The position numbers were made by a program, and so were the translations under genes. The notes under the pieces were generated by a model. That model searched no databases and was not told the DNA's origin. It was given only the letters and a program-made list of their open reading frames with translations. Shown here in pieces: positions 51,301 to 60,700 of a stretch of DNA of 64,000 nucleotides. Each line of letters opens with the position of its first letter. Positions within the stretch are counted from its first letter, which is position 1. The DNA comes from Galaxea fascicularis. Its lineage: Eukaryota; Cnidaria; Anthozoa; Scleractinia; Euphylliidae. The stretch lies in NCBI GenBank assembly GCA_948470475.1, contig OX419345.1, positions 21,633,000 to 21,696,999 of the forward strand, read 5' to 3'.

Positions 51301-52270
51301 ATCACAAGAAAATTTCAAGGCCTGGCAAAACAAATAACTAATTTTGAAAGAGCGTGACGTGATAGAAACAAATGTGAAAAAATCTTTTCAAAATCTTAAT
51401 TGGTTGGAGAGTTATTAAGCTTTAATTTTTGAATTTCCTGCCATTTTGTTTAGAAACATAAGGACTTTTTAACATGCTATATCTCCTAAACCAATTGAGC
51501 TTTTGCAAAAAATTTTTCACATTTGAGTTTATTTTGTAACATTCTTTCAAAACTGTTTATTTTTGTTGCCATATCTTGAGATTATAAATATACTGTCAAT
51601 CTTGTGACGTCATTTTCCCGCCAAAAACTGTTAAAATCGAAAAACAAAATCGATATGATTTTTTGGGATAAAGAGTTCTACCATCCTGCCAAGAATGAGC
51701 TCAGAGGAATAAAAAATGCAAAAGTCATTCCTAGCTTGCAGCTTCGTGCATGGGTCCTGGCCCAGCGTGTGAACATTCATTTTTCATAAATTATCATTAT
51801 TGATTAATTGCCATCAACTGTTACCGATTGCTATCGATTTTTCTCGACCACCTTTAGTCAACACGCATGCGCAGAGGTCAGTAACCGGTGTAATATTGCA
51901 CACTCGATCCTCATGTAAATAGTTACATGTAACTCATTGCATTTTATGTTATTTCACCTCAATTCTGATCCATTTAATATTTTAATAGTCGCTACAATGG
52001 AAATTTCACCAACAGAAATCTAGACAAAAGTGAGTAAGTAAAAAAGTAAGAGCCGATTCAACAAGGTCATCATGGAGGTTTTGACGACACTTCGTTTGCT
52101 CACTTTTTTTAAAACAAATAAATCAACATTAATGTCCCTTTCCACTTACATTCAGCATGTTTCGATTCTGCTGCCTCCTTTTCTGCGAGAGTCAACTTTT
52201 GTGAAGAAGCAGTATCGGCGTAAAATCGCCTTGAAACCATATTCAACCGAGAAAAGATGCGCGCCGCCAT
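48328..52270 (-). CDS. COX6A: Cytochrome c oxidase subunit 6A
   Basis: Nuclear-encoded small subunit of mitochondrial complex IV. Three coding exons: 52270-52150, 49729-49578 and 48429-48328, giving 124 residues. Exon 1 encodes a basic mitochondrial presequence ([18 protein letters not shown]). Exon 2 has the single membrane helix (about 48-67) and the signature [15 protein letters not shown]. Exon 3 gives [13 protein letters not shown] and an acidic tail. Intron 1 is 2.4 kb and is packed with inverted-repeat sequences. The start codon lies in a perfect TISU motif, and the gene is divergent from the RWD-GTPase gene. Confidence 0.96.
49790..49833. repeat. 44-bp perfect palindrome
   Basis: AGTTTGAGTCACAAAATGTA followed by TG and then the exact reverse complement, with no spacer. 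It could form a hairpin or cruciform, and may be the remnant of a fold-back element. It is in COX6A intron 1, about 60 bp upstream of exon 2 (in transcript direction). Confidence 0.9.
49876..50779. mobile_element. About 900-bp TA-flanked DNA element
   Basis: Ends CCGTAATTTCCGGGCGATTA and, reversed on the right, CCGTAATTTCTGGACGTTTA, both continuing into CCCGC and flanked by TA. This is the arrangement of Tc1/mariner or pogo-type elements. The words GCGGGTAAT and GTGCGGGT recur inside both ends. The middle has no transposase frame but repeated TTTCGAGCGA-type words, so it is non-autonomous. Lies in COX6A intron 1. Confidence 0.75.
51146..51763. mobile_element. Fold-back element with arms of about 300 bp
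   Basis: The left arm starts GGGCCAGGACCCATGCACGA; the right arm carries the same sequence inverted and ends at about 51763. The similarity continues inward (GGCGGGAAAATGAC, AAATGTGAAAAA, TTAATTGGTT against their inverted counterparts) almost to the centre near 51450. So nearly the whole 618 bp can fold into one long imperfect hairpin. No coding capacity. Located in COX6A intron 1. Confidence 0.8.
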
Positions 52271-52274
52271 CTTG
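52263..52274 (-). promoter_or_regulatory. TISU / YY1 element at the COX6A start codon
   Basis: CAAGATGGCGGC on the minus strand matches the TISU consensus SAASATGGCGGC exactly. In mammals this element sits at the start codon of genes with very short 5' UTRs, binds YY1 in DNA and directs scanning-free initiation in RNA; many targets are mitochondrial. Its function here is inferred from the match and gene type. Confidence 0.6.
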
Positions 52275-52446
52275 CGTTCTTTGCACAGATCTTGTCTTAC
52301 CGAACAGACATCTGGGAGTTCACCAAGATGGACCAATCACAAAAGCTCTTATATTGCACCATCAGACTGAAATTCAAAATGGCGGATGAACCAGCGGGGA
52401 AAATTCCTGTAATCAAAGACTTGTAATTCTCCTCAGCCGTTAGAAA
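52271..52446. promoter_or_regulatory. Bidirectional promoter COX6A / RWD-GTPase
   Basis: A 176-bp interval between divergent start codons. It contains CCAAT (GACCAATCAC), CACCAAGATGG and AAAATGGCGGATG, both YY1-like. No TATA box for either gene. Confidence 0.65.
52379..52426 (+). promoter_or_regulatory. Upstream ORF of the RWD-GTPase gene
   Basis: A 15-codon frame (MADEPAGKIPVIKDL) starts in AAAATGGCGG and stops 20 bp before the main ATG at 52447. If the transcript begins upstream of it, it may reduce or regulate translation of the main frame. It could also be a 5' coding remnant; no splice site joins it to the main frame. Confidence 0.4.
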
Positions 52447-55389
52447 ATGGACTATTACGAAGAGCAAAGACAAGAATTGGAAACACTTAAAGCCATATTT
52501 CTTGATGAATTTTCCGAGATCAGTATTTTTCCTCCGACATTTATGATCAGACTTGATGACGTAAACATTTCTTCAACAGTCTCATCTCTCCAACTCAAGG
52601 TTTCGTTTCCACCAAAATACCCTGATGAAATACCTTCTATTGAGATCCCAAACCGTTCTAACGCAATTCCAAAGGCATTTATAGAAGAACTGGGCGCCTT
52701 CTTACGAGATTCAAGCGAGGAATACCTTGGAATGCCGATGATTTTTGGTTTGGTTGATTCAGCAAAAGAGTGGACAATTGAAAATATAGAGAAATTTAAA
52801 AGTTCTGAAGGAGACAAAACTGGTGCGGCTGAAATCGATGAAGAGGAAAATACCGAGGACTCGGTAATCTCACAAAATTTGAAAGACAAACTTGACATTG
52901 TAAACGCAAAGGGCGGAAGATGGAACTTTGTCATTGGCCTTATTGGTAAATATTTTGACCCAGCCTCCCACCTTGGGCTTATCACGCACACTACTTTCCA
53001 ATAAACGTGGGAGATAAAGACTGTGTGATGAGCCCAAAAAGCTTCTGCATAGCCTTGTAAAGTTCATAATCAACCTTCTCATTACTAAGCCATTCCTATA
53101 AACTCCACCTCCAGAGAAGAGGGCATCCACCTTCCTTGAAACCTAAGTGTTACTTTGATTTGATTTACTTACATGTAAGTCAAGTATTTTAAGAATCTCT
53201 CTGGTACCTAGGAGGTGTGTCTCTTTCTCCTGTTTCTCAAGTTTTTTTTTTTATTTTCCCACCTCTGTGTGCTAATTGCAAACTCTTGTCATATCAAATT
53301 TTTGTCAACTTTTGTGCACCTTTTTTATCCAGCAATTTCCTCTCTTGGAACAGTCTGATGTGCCTTGATTGTTACTTGCCCACAAGGTGGATTGTGAAAG
53401 ACTTAACAGCCTCTCTTTTACAATTTCAGTTAGGGCAGCATATCTTGTATTTACAAGGTTTTTACCAGTTCAAAATAAAAGCCAACCACATTAAGACTTT
53501 TTTTCAAGTTGGTTCAGAAAATGATGTTTTTTCCACTTAATGCAGCAAATTTCTTTTGTAGGAAAACCATCTGCTGGAAAATCCACATTTTTTAATGCTG
53601 CCACTCACCAGAATTTAGCTAAAATTGGAGCTCATCCATTCACTACAATTGAACCAAACATTGGCCAGGCATTCTACTCTATACCCTGCCCTTGTTCTCA
53701 TTGGAGTCATAGATGTAATGCTAGATATGGTCACAGTGCGCTTGGAGAAAGGTTTGTACCAGTCCTGCTCAAAGATGTAGCAGGTTTGGTGCCAGGAGCA
53801 TGTGAAGGGAGAGGAAGAGGAAACCAGTTTTTGAGTGATTTGCTGGATGCCGATGTGCTCATTCATATCATTGACCTGTCTGGTCAAACTGATGAAGATG
53901 GAAAACCTACTACAGGTAACCACAGCAACCAACATTGGTAGTGGTAGAGCATTATTGTAATTCAGCTGTCAGTAGAAAACAAAGAGAATATTGCATTTTC
54001 TAGACTATTCCTTTAATTCCTGCTAATGATAACTATCTCTTGTCTCCTTAGTATTAGTAAAATATCATTGAGATCACAAAAAACAGTGTTGACAATAATA
54101 AAATTAAGAATCCCCAGACAACATTCTCTGGAATGGATTATTGGTATTTAACAAATTTGTTGTACAATGTTCTGGTTCCATGAAAAATGCACAGCACCCC
54201 CTCCCCCTGGTATTTTATTGCTAACTCTTGCGGAAGACTGAATCAGAGCGAAATCTGAATTTCCGTTGAGCTAGAGATCCCAACACACCCCCTCTCCCCT
54301 TCAAACAAAAACCCTCTGTGAGAGGGTCATTCTTTTGAATATAAATGTTGTTGTTGCTCTCACTATTTGTTGAAGGTATCTCATGTATAGGTTATACTTA
54401 AACCATTGAATTCTGAAATCCCATTGTTTAGAGGAGAAGAGGCTTAACTTGTGATTTTCATTGTGAGATGGCAGGAGTTTTTATTTCTTTTCACAGAATA
54501 TGACCCCACAAAAGATGTGGCATGGATTCAACAAGAACTTCACAGATGGATTTACGATAACATAATGGACAAATGGGACTCAATAAGAAAGAGACCAGTC
54601 AAACTCCAGGACATGTTCACTGGATATCACACTTCACAAGCACTAATTCAGCTTGCATTTGAATCAGCAAGAATAACAGAAACAAAGCTCCTTTCCATTC
54701 CCAAGATGGAAAAGCCTAATGCTGAGAAAATGGTTCACAACTTAGTTGGTGAATTTTTAAGGTTGCGCTTTCCCATTCTTTTAGCTCTTAACAAAGCAGA
54801 TCTAGCTGATAGTTCTGTTAATCTGGAGAAATTTAAAGAGAAGTTTGAAGACAAGATAATGGTGCCAGTCAGTGCAAGAAGTGAGTGTATTCTGCAGCAG
54901 AAGTGTAAGGATAGCATCATATCTTACCAAAGTGGAGCACCACATTTTGATGTCACTGCACAGTTTGAAAAACTAAAAAGCTCACAGAGGGAGTTGGAAG
55001 AAGTCAAAGAAAATGTTCTTGAAAAGTTTGGGGAAACTGGTGTTCTTCAAGCTTTGTCACAAGCAGTGAAACTACGGAGACCAACTTGTGCATTTCCAGT
55101 CAGTTGCCTGGACACTTGTCAGTCAATTAACGTGAAAACAAATGAGAAGCATCAAATTTTGAGGGACTGTATTCTTTTAAAACCAGGGACATCTGTGGGA
55201 AAACTGTTTGATATCATGCTTTATCCACCCGTTTCTCTGCTTGGTGGGGAGTATGTGAGAGCAGAAGCGATTCATTCCTCTGGGGAAAAGAAAGTGTTGC
55301 ATAAAAATGATCTTATCAATGATTCAAATCAGATTGTGAAATTTATGAGCACAAAGAAAGCTTCTACCCCTGCAAAGACAAGAAATTAA
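52447..55389 (+). CDS. RWD domain fused to Ygr210/archaeal YchF-type GTPase
   Basis: Three coding exons, 52447-52945, 53562-53915 and 54497-55389, give 581 residues. Residues 1 to about 115 form an RWD domain (EEQRQELETLKAI, KYPDEIP at 57-63), most like RWDD1. An acidic linker follows, then an Obg-family GTPase: P-loop GKPSAGKST (167-175), FTTIEPN, DVAG (238-241), NKAD (383-386), and a C-terminal TGS-like domain (LKPGTSVGKLFDI). NKAD rather than the NxxE of OLA1, and the Cys-rich CPCSHWSHRC insert, point to the archaeal/yeast Ygr210c branch. The exon 1-2 junction falls inside the P-loop strand (FVIGLIG then KPSAGKST), so the fusion is part of the fold, not an artefact of neighbouring genes. 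The likely role is ribosome-associated; that is inference. Confidence 0.88.
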
Positions 55390-55660
55390 TAATAGAGGGT
55401 TGTTACAGACAACATAGAGGGTTGCTGCAGACCAAGTGAAGAGAAAGTGTAAGCCTCACCAACTGACATCTGGCTATTTTTTTTCCAGTGGTATGATCCA
55501 ACAAAAAAACTCTGCTTTCCTCGTGTTTTCATTAACAGTTAAATACAACACTGAAATGTGCAAGAAGATAAAAAGCTGTTTAATTTGTGAATAAGTATTC
55601 CTAAATATAGTGATCTTTATGTGAAGACTTCAATTAATTTTCTCCACTTTCAAATTTTCA

Positions 55661-56378
55661 CTACAGGAAAAATTCATCTTCAGTGTAAAACTTCAGTCCA
55701 CAGTTTGCAGCAAATTCCTTATCACTTGCACCATGATCCTTCTTTCTTCCAGCTGCATCGCCAACAAAGAAGCTTTTCTTTCTATCAACTTTCACATCCC
55801 CATTACAACTCTGACAAAGGAGTTCCCACATTCCTGTGTTGGGTTTACGATAGGTATCCTTTGTTGTGGCAGCAAATACCTGGAAAGGTAGACCAACCTG
55901 AAGAGGGCAAAATTAATAAGATGAAAAAAGTATTAATGTTGGAAGGACTAAAACAGCTTATAACACAAGAAAAAGTTTGAGGACTTTTCATTTTGATGCA
56001 CTTTTGAGTAAATGAACAACAAAGGATGAACAATGATATTGCTTGGCAAGGTCAAGTGATGGAGCCCTAGACAAACAATGATTGTGCATTCTTAATAACT
56101 CAGGAGACTTGGAAGTCTCCCTTCCCACCCTTCCTCATCAACCCAGCTCTTAGTTTGCTCAAGGAAGGTAGTTCATAATATCACCATTCTTTATAAGGTT
56201 GATGGGGGAGGGATGGAACCATTGAAAGTGGTATGCTGAGGGAGAACAATGGAAAAAATTTGAGTTCTAGCCTTTTCTTTCTTACTCCTGCTGGGACAAA
56301 GGTCAGTATGTGCCAACCATATGTAACTGCCAACCAGTTAGCTCAGTTGGTAGAGCAATGGACTACTGTGTAGGAGGT

Positions 56379-56426
<48 letters not shown>

Positions 56427-57560
56427 CTGACACCTACAAATGGTTTGACTTTCTAGTCTTCTCAGATAAGGACAATAAACCGTAGGTTCCGTCTCACAAC
56501 ACTTGTTCCTTATAATCTGTGGGACGTTAAAGAACTCACACACTGTTCAAAAAAGTCTAGGTGAGGTAGTCCCTGATGTGGTGATCTATCTGAATGCATT
56601 GGGTGGGGTGGGTGAGATCAAAATAATATGGACTTATAGCAGCAGCCAGAGGCAGAGCCTTTTACAAGCTGGCGTCCAATCCCACCACACAGAAGTATTG
56701 TAAATTAGTCTTGAAAAGCCCCTTGGGGAAGGCGAATTAATGTATCTATGTATGTACAGTATGTGGGCAACTGTGCACCTACCCCTCCCGAAACCCAACA
56801 TTAAAACTAACTAACTTACTTATTACAACTTGTTGGGTTCGGGGAGAGGTACATGCATGGTTGCCCAGATATTGACATTGATAAAAAAAATTCAATCTTA
56901 CCTTTTTGATAAACCCCATGAATCTTCCTTTCTTTTCAGCAATAACCTTCTCTTTTGTGGCCTTGGCTTTGCCTATTGCAGCTTGATTTGTAAAGATCAC
57001 AAGTTTGTATCCATCCTCGTGGAGTTTGGTCAGTTTCTGTGCACATGTAGGGTATAATATGGACCATGCATCTGGTCCATGCTTGAAAAGAGATGTCTTA
57101 GCTAAAGTTCCATCAAAGTCAAAACTTGCAATTTTTTCTGAGTGCTTTATTTCCCGTGATTCATAGAATAATACAGTTTGTTTCCATTTCCAAGCTGATG
57201 GTGGATTACTTGCGTCATGTGACTTTGGAATTTCAACTGTCTTGGAGTCCACCTCTAGAAAAGATATAAACTGTTAGTCTAGACTTTAATCCTGTAATGA
57301 TTAATATTGACTTATCCTATTATCTAATTATTTGCACGACATTGCTTGGCTATCCTCAGTTATGCGCAGTTGTACTCTTTACACCCGTTTCTGCAGTGCT
57401 AAAGTTTTAAGAAACGAAACTACGAAGTCAAGCGTCTCCCACCTGCATTAGTCGTTCTAAAAAATCGTTTGATGCTTTTTTGTTTCCCGTCACTTTCATC
57501 ATCTTCGATTTCATCGATTTTTCTTTTCACTGATTTTGAACGGACTCCCTTTTCCGCCAT
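55661..57560 (-). CDS. Polynucleotide 3'-phosphatase (PNKP-like, no kinase or FHA)
   Basis: Removes 3'-phosphates from DNA ends so that polymerase and ligase can act in break repair. Three coding exons: 57560-57443, 57254-56902 and 55897-55661, giving 235 residues. The HAD phosphatase core is intact: FDFDGTL (Asp85, Asp87), IFTNQAAIG, RKPNTGMW and FFVGDAAGR, matching the central domain of human PNKP. The N-terminal FHA and C-terminal kinase domains are absent: the frame stops at DEFFL, just where PNKP enters its linker to the kinase, and the GTPase gene ends 272 bp further on. Exon 1 instead encodes a basic region and a PIP box, QKSIKRFF (27-34). The start codon is in CAAAATGGCGGAA. Confidence 0.9.
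56331..56752 (+). mobile_element. tRNA-derived SINE, copy 2 (B box deleted)
   Basis: The head TTAGCTCAGTTGGTAGAGCA has an A box, but the sequence jumps from GTGTAGGAGGTC straight to AACACTCAGGG, losing the B box present in copy 1. The central domain (GACTTTCTAGTCTTCTCAGA ... GTGGGACGTTAAAGAACTC) matches copy 1. The 3' part differs and ends TGAAAAGCCCCTTGGGGAAG, like the tail of the SINE at 63655. Lies in the PNKP intron 2, antisense. Confidence 0.8.
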
Positions 57561-57703
57561 TTTGATTTGCGGGCTCTCTCTAAGCGGTTGCTACCATGGC
57601 ACAAACACGTGCAAACTTTCAAGATGGCGGATTTACGAAGATTATTGTACTACTAGGAAATTAAAGCGTGTATTTGTCCCCGGAAAATCCACGGATTTGC
57701 GTC
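57561..57703. promoter_or_regulatory. Bidirectional promoter PNKP-like / RBM19
   Basis: A 143-bp interval between divergent start codons. It contains CACGTG-like ACACGTGC and, on the RBM19 side, TTCAAGATGGCGGATT, which fits the YY1/TISU core in 11 of 12 positions. No TATA box. Confidence 0.65.
57624..57656 (+). promoter_or_regulatory. Upstream ORF before RBM19
   Basis: Ten codons (MADLRRLLYY) starting in CAAGATGGCGGA and ending 47 bp before the RBM19 ATG at 57704. Whether it is in the transcript depends on the start site; it may reduce RBM19 initiation. Confidence 0.35.
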
Positions 57704-60700
57704 ATGTCAAGACTGATCATTAGTAATCTTCCAAAGAACATAAAAGAAGACAGGGTTCGTTCCATTTTCGCGGTTAAAGGAGACCTAACAGACATCAAGT
57801 TATGCTATACAAAAGATGGAAAATTCAGAAGGTTTGGTTTCGTTGGTTTCAAAACAGAAGATCAAGCGAAAGCTGCTCTGCAGCATTTTAATAAATCGTT
57901 TATCGACACCTCCAAGATAACTGTCGACATTGCTAAGAATCTTGGAGATGACTCTTTACCACGACCGTGGAGTAAATATTCCGAGGGTAGTTCGGCAAAT
58001 AAAAGGTTGAAGGAAAAAAAGGAAAAGAAGACAGAGAAAATCAACGCTGGATACTTAGAATCGGAAGGCAAGGATGATAACGATAAAGAGAAATCTAATC
58101 TCGATAAAGATAAAAGTAAAAAGAAGAAGATAAAGGTCTTAGATGAGCTTGAAGACGATGCTGAATTTCAGGATTTTTTGAGTGTTCATCAACTGGGCGG
58201 CTCCAAACAAACAAGGAGTGATGGAGAAACAAAGGGCGGCGTTAAAGAAGCAAACGAAAATCACGAGAGGAAACAAAAAGTTGAATATGATGACTCTGAT
58301 GAAAGTGGAAATGAAGATGAAGTTTATGATGCCCCAGGTAAAGCTTGTGCAACTGAATGCCATCTTATGTTGTTCTTCAATTTTTGTTAGCCTGTTAAAA
58401 CTAGGCTTAGATTCTAGTTCCTCAGAGTTGGCAGGGGCCTGGTGCCCCTCCAGGCTTAGCAGGGAAGTATCCATGGCAACCTTCTGATAAGAAACCTCGC
58501 CTGCATGCAGCAAGTCATAGCCACCATCACACTGAAATAACTCATTGGAAACACAGGTACCAGTGTTGATGGGGTAGTTTCCTCTATTCACACCTTTTCT
58601 TGAGCAAGAGCTCAAATTTTAAGTGAGTGAAAAAAAAAATTCTTCCCTAGAGATGTTATTCAGTGATGCTGACCGAACTTGTGTGCCACAAAGTGGCATG
58701 TGCCAGGACTTATGTCTGGGAGTTGATAAAATATGTTTTTAATATTTTTGTAGGAATTATAGAGGAGGGAAACGAGGAGGTAGAAACCTGTGAAGAAAAC
58801 TGTGATGAAGAGAACAAACCTGCCAAGGAAAACAAGCTGTCAGATATGGATTACTTGAGGTCAAAGGTTGTTACTGCTTTACAGAAATCACAAAAAAGAA
58901 AGAAAAGTAAAAAAGCTAAAAATGCTGAAAATGATGATTCAGATATTGAGGAAAGTGACAGAGATGGGTCTGATACGGAAAGTGTTGGTGTTCGTGATGA
59001 CAAGTATGACAGTAAAGGGGATGGTGATGGTGATGATGATGAAGAGAGGGAGGAACAGGAGCAGGAAGGGGAGGAGGAAGAGGAGATGGAGGAGGAGGGA
59101 CATAATAATAACAGTAATGTAATCGCAAGCACTGGGAAGTCAAAATCACCTGCTGTGCTGGGAACAATAAAAATGAGAGGATTGCCTTTCAAAGCTAGAG
59201 AGCAGCATATAAAAGACTTCTTTTCTCCTTTAAGGATACTTGATATACGAATCATCAAGAACAAAAATGGGAAACCATCAGGTTGTGCCTTTGTTGATTT
59301 TGCAAGTGAAAATGACATAAAGGAAGCATTAAAGAGGGACAGGGATTTTGTTGAGGGCCGATATATTGAGCTGTTCAGAGATAAAGAAGAAAGGACAAAC
59401 AAGGAGGCCATCCAGGAAAAACCCTGGATGAAAAAGCTGGCTAGTCAAGGAGATGATGAGGAGTTTGAAAGTATTGCAGAGGTGAGAATGAAAGATCTGT
59501 GGAGAGATTTCCAACCAATCAATGACATGGCCTTACTTGTTTTCCTGTGCTTGATGCCAGTTCAGCATTTTCTGGTTTGCTGCATTACATACATGCATCC
59601 TTTATTTGATAAAGCAGGTTGAATAAATGGCAGCTAATGCTGATGTGGACCTGCATTCTGATCACCACTTTGTGTTGTTCTTCTGATGGGCACAGAATAT
59701 AAAGTTTATCAAAAAATGTCATTTCAGCTCAAAAACACCTCTCCCTGTCCAAAGGGCATAATAAAACTAGTCTAGTATTTTAATGTAACCCAAGCCCTCT
59801 TAACTTACGCATCACCGGTTACATTGACAAAAGGCTTCTAATGGCATGTTAACATGCATCATGAAACATGTAGCCTTTCAAACTTAGTTCGATGACATTG
59901 CTTTTGTTTGTCTTTGCATTATTCTTAGTCTGGACGACTCTTCCTTCGCAACTTGGCCTATGCCTGCTCAGAGGAAGATTTGCAAAACTTGTTTGAAAAG
60001 TATGGTCCTTTAACAGAGACATATCTGCCACTAGATAAGACAACTAACAAGACCACTGGTATTGGTTTTGTGACATTTGTAATGCCAGAGCATGCTGTAA
60101 AGGCTTTCAACGAGCTTGATGGCAAAGTATTTCAAGGCAGACTTCTACACATTCTGCCATCAAAGGCAAAGGAAACTAAAACAGAAGAGACAGGTTTGTG
60201 TTAGTCTATTATTGTTGTTCAAAATTCATAGCTTTTAGACCTTTAAGGGGAATACATACCTGTTCAGCTTGTATAATGGTAACTCTGCAGATTTTTAGAA
60301 ATGAGAGTTAGCTGTCGTTGTCAGTTATTATTATAGTTTTCAAACCTGTCTTTCGCCCAACATTACTGTAACAGATACCACAACATCCTTCAAGTCAAAG
60401 CGTGACACAAAGAAGAAAGCCTTAAGTGGCCAGGGCCATAACTGGAACACACTGTTCCTTGGGCTGAATGCAGTTGCTGATGCTATGGCTGAGAAGTACA
60501 ATACCAAGAAAAGTGGCATATTAGACGATGCATCATCCACCAGTCTAGCTGTGCGCATGGCGCTTGGTGAAACTCAAATTGTGACTGAAACCAGGAAGTT
60601 CCTTGTCTCTCAAGGAGTCAAGCTGGATGTTTTTGGGCAGGTGTGTGTTTGTAAAGTAGACTATCGTTTTAATTAGTGTCTTGACTTTTGTATATTTAAT

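Noticed and set aside
52946..53004. Read-through of the RWD exon to a stop at 53004 as a stand-alone RWD protein
   Set aside because: A consensus donor (TTG then GTAAATATT) falls in the P-loop strand and the spliced sequence restores a perfect G domain.
53540..53561. ATG at 53540 as the start of a separate GTPase
   Set aside because: It would remove the first strand of the G domain; the acceptor TTTTGTAG at 53561 gives the conserved sequence instead.
55390..55660. Search for a PNKP kinase domain downstream of the phosphatase
   Set aside because: The 272-bp gap to the convergent GTPase gene holds no Walker-type frame on the minus strand, so the kinase is taken as absent.
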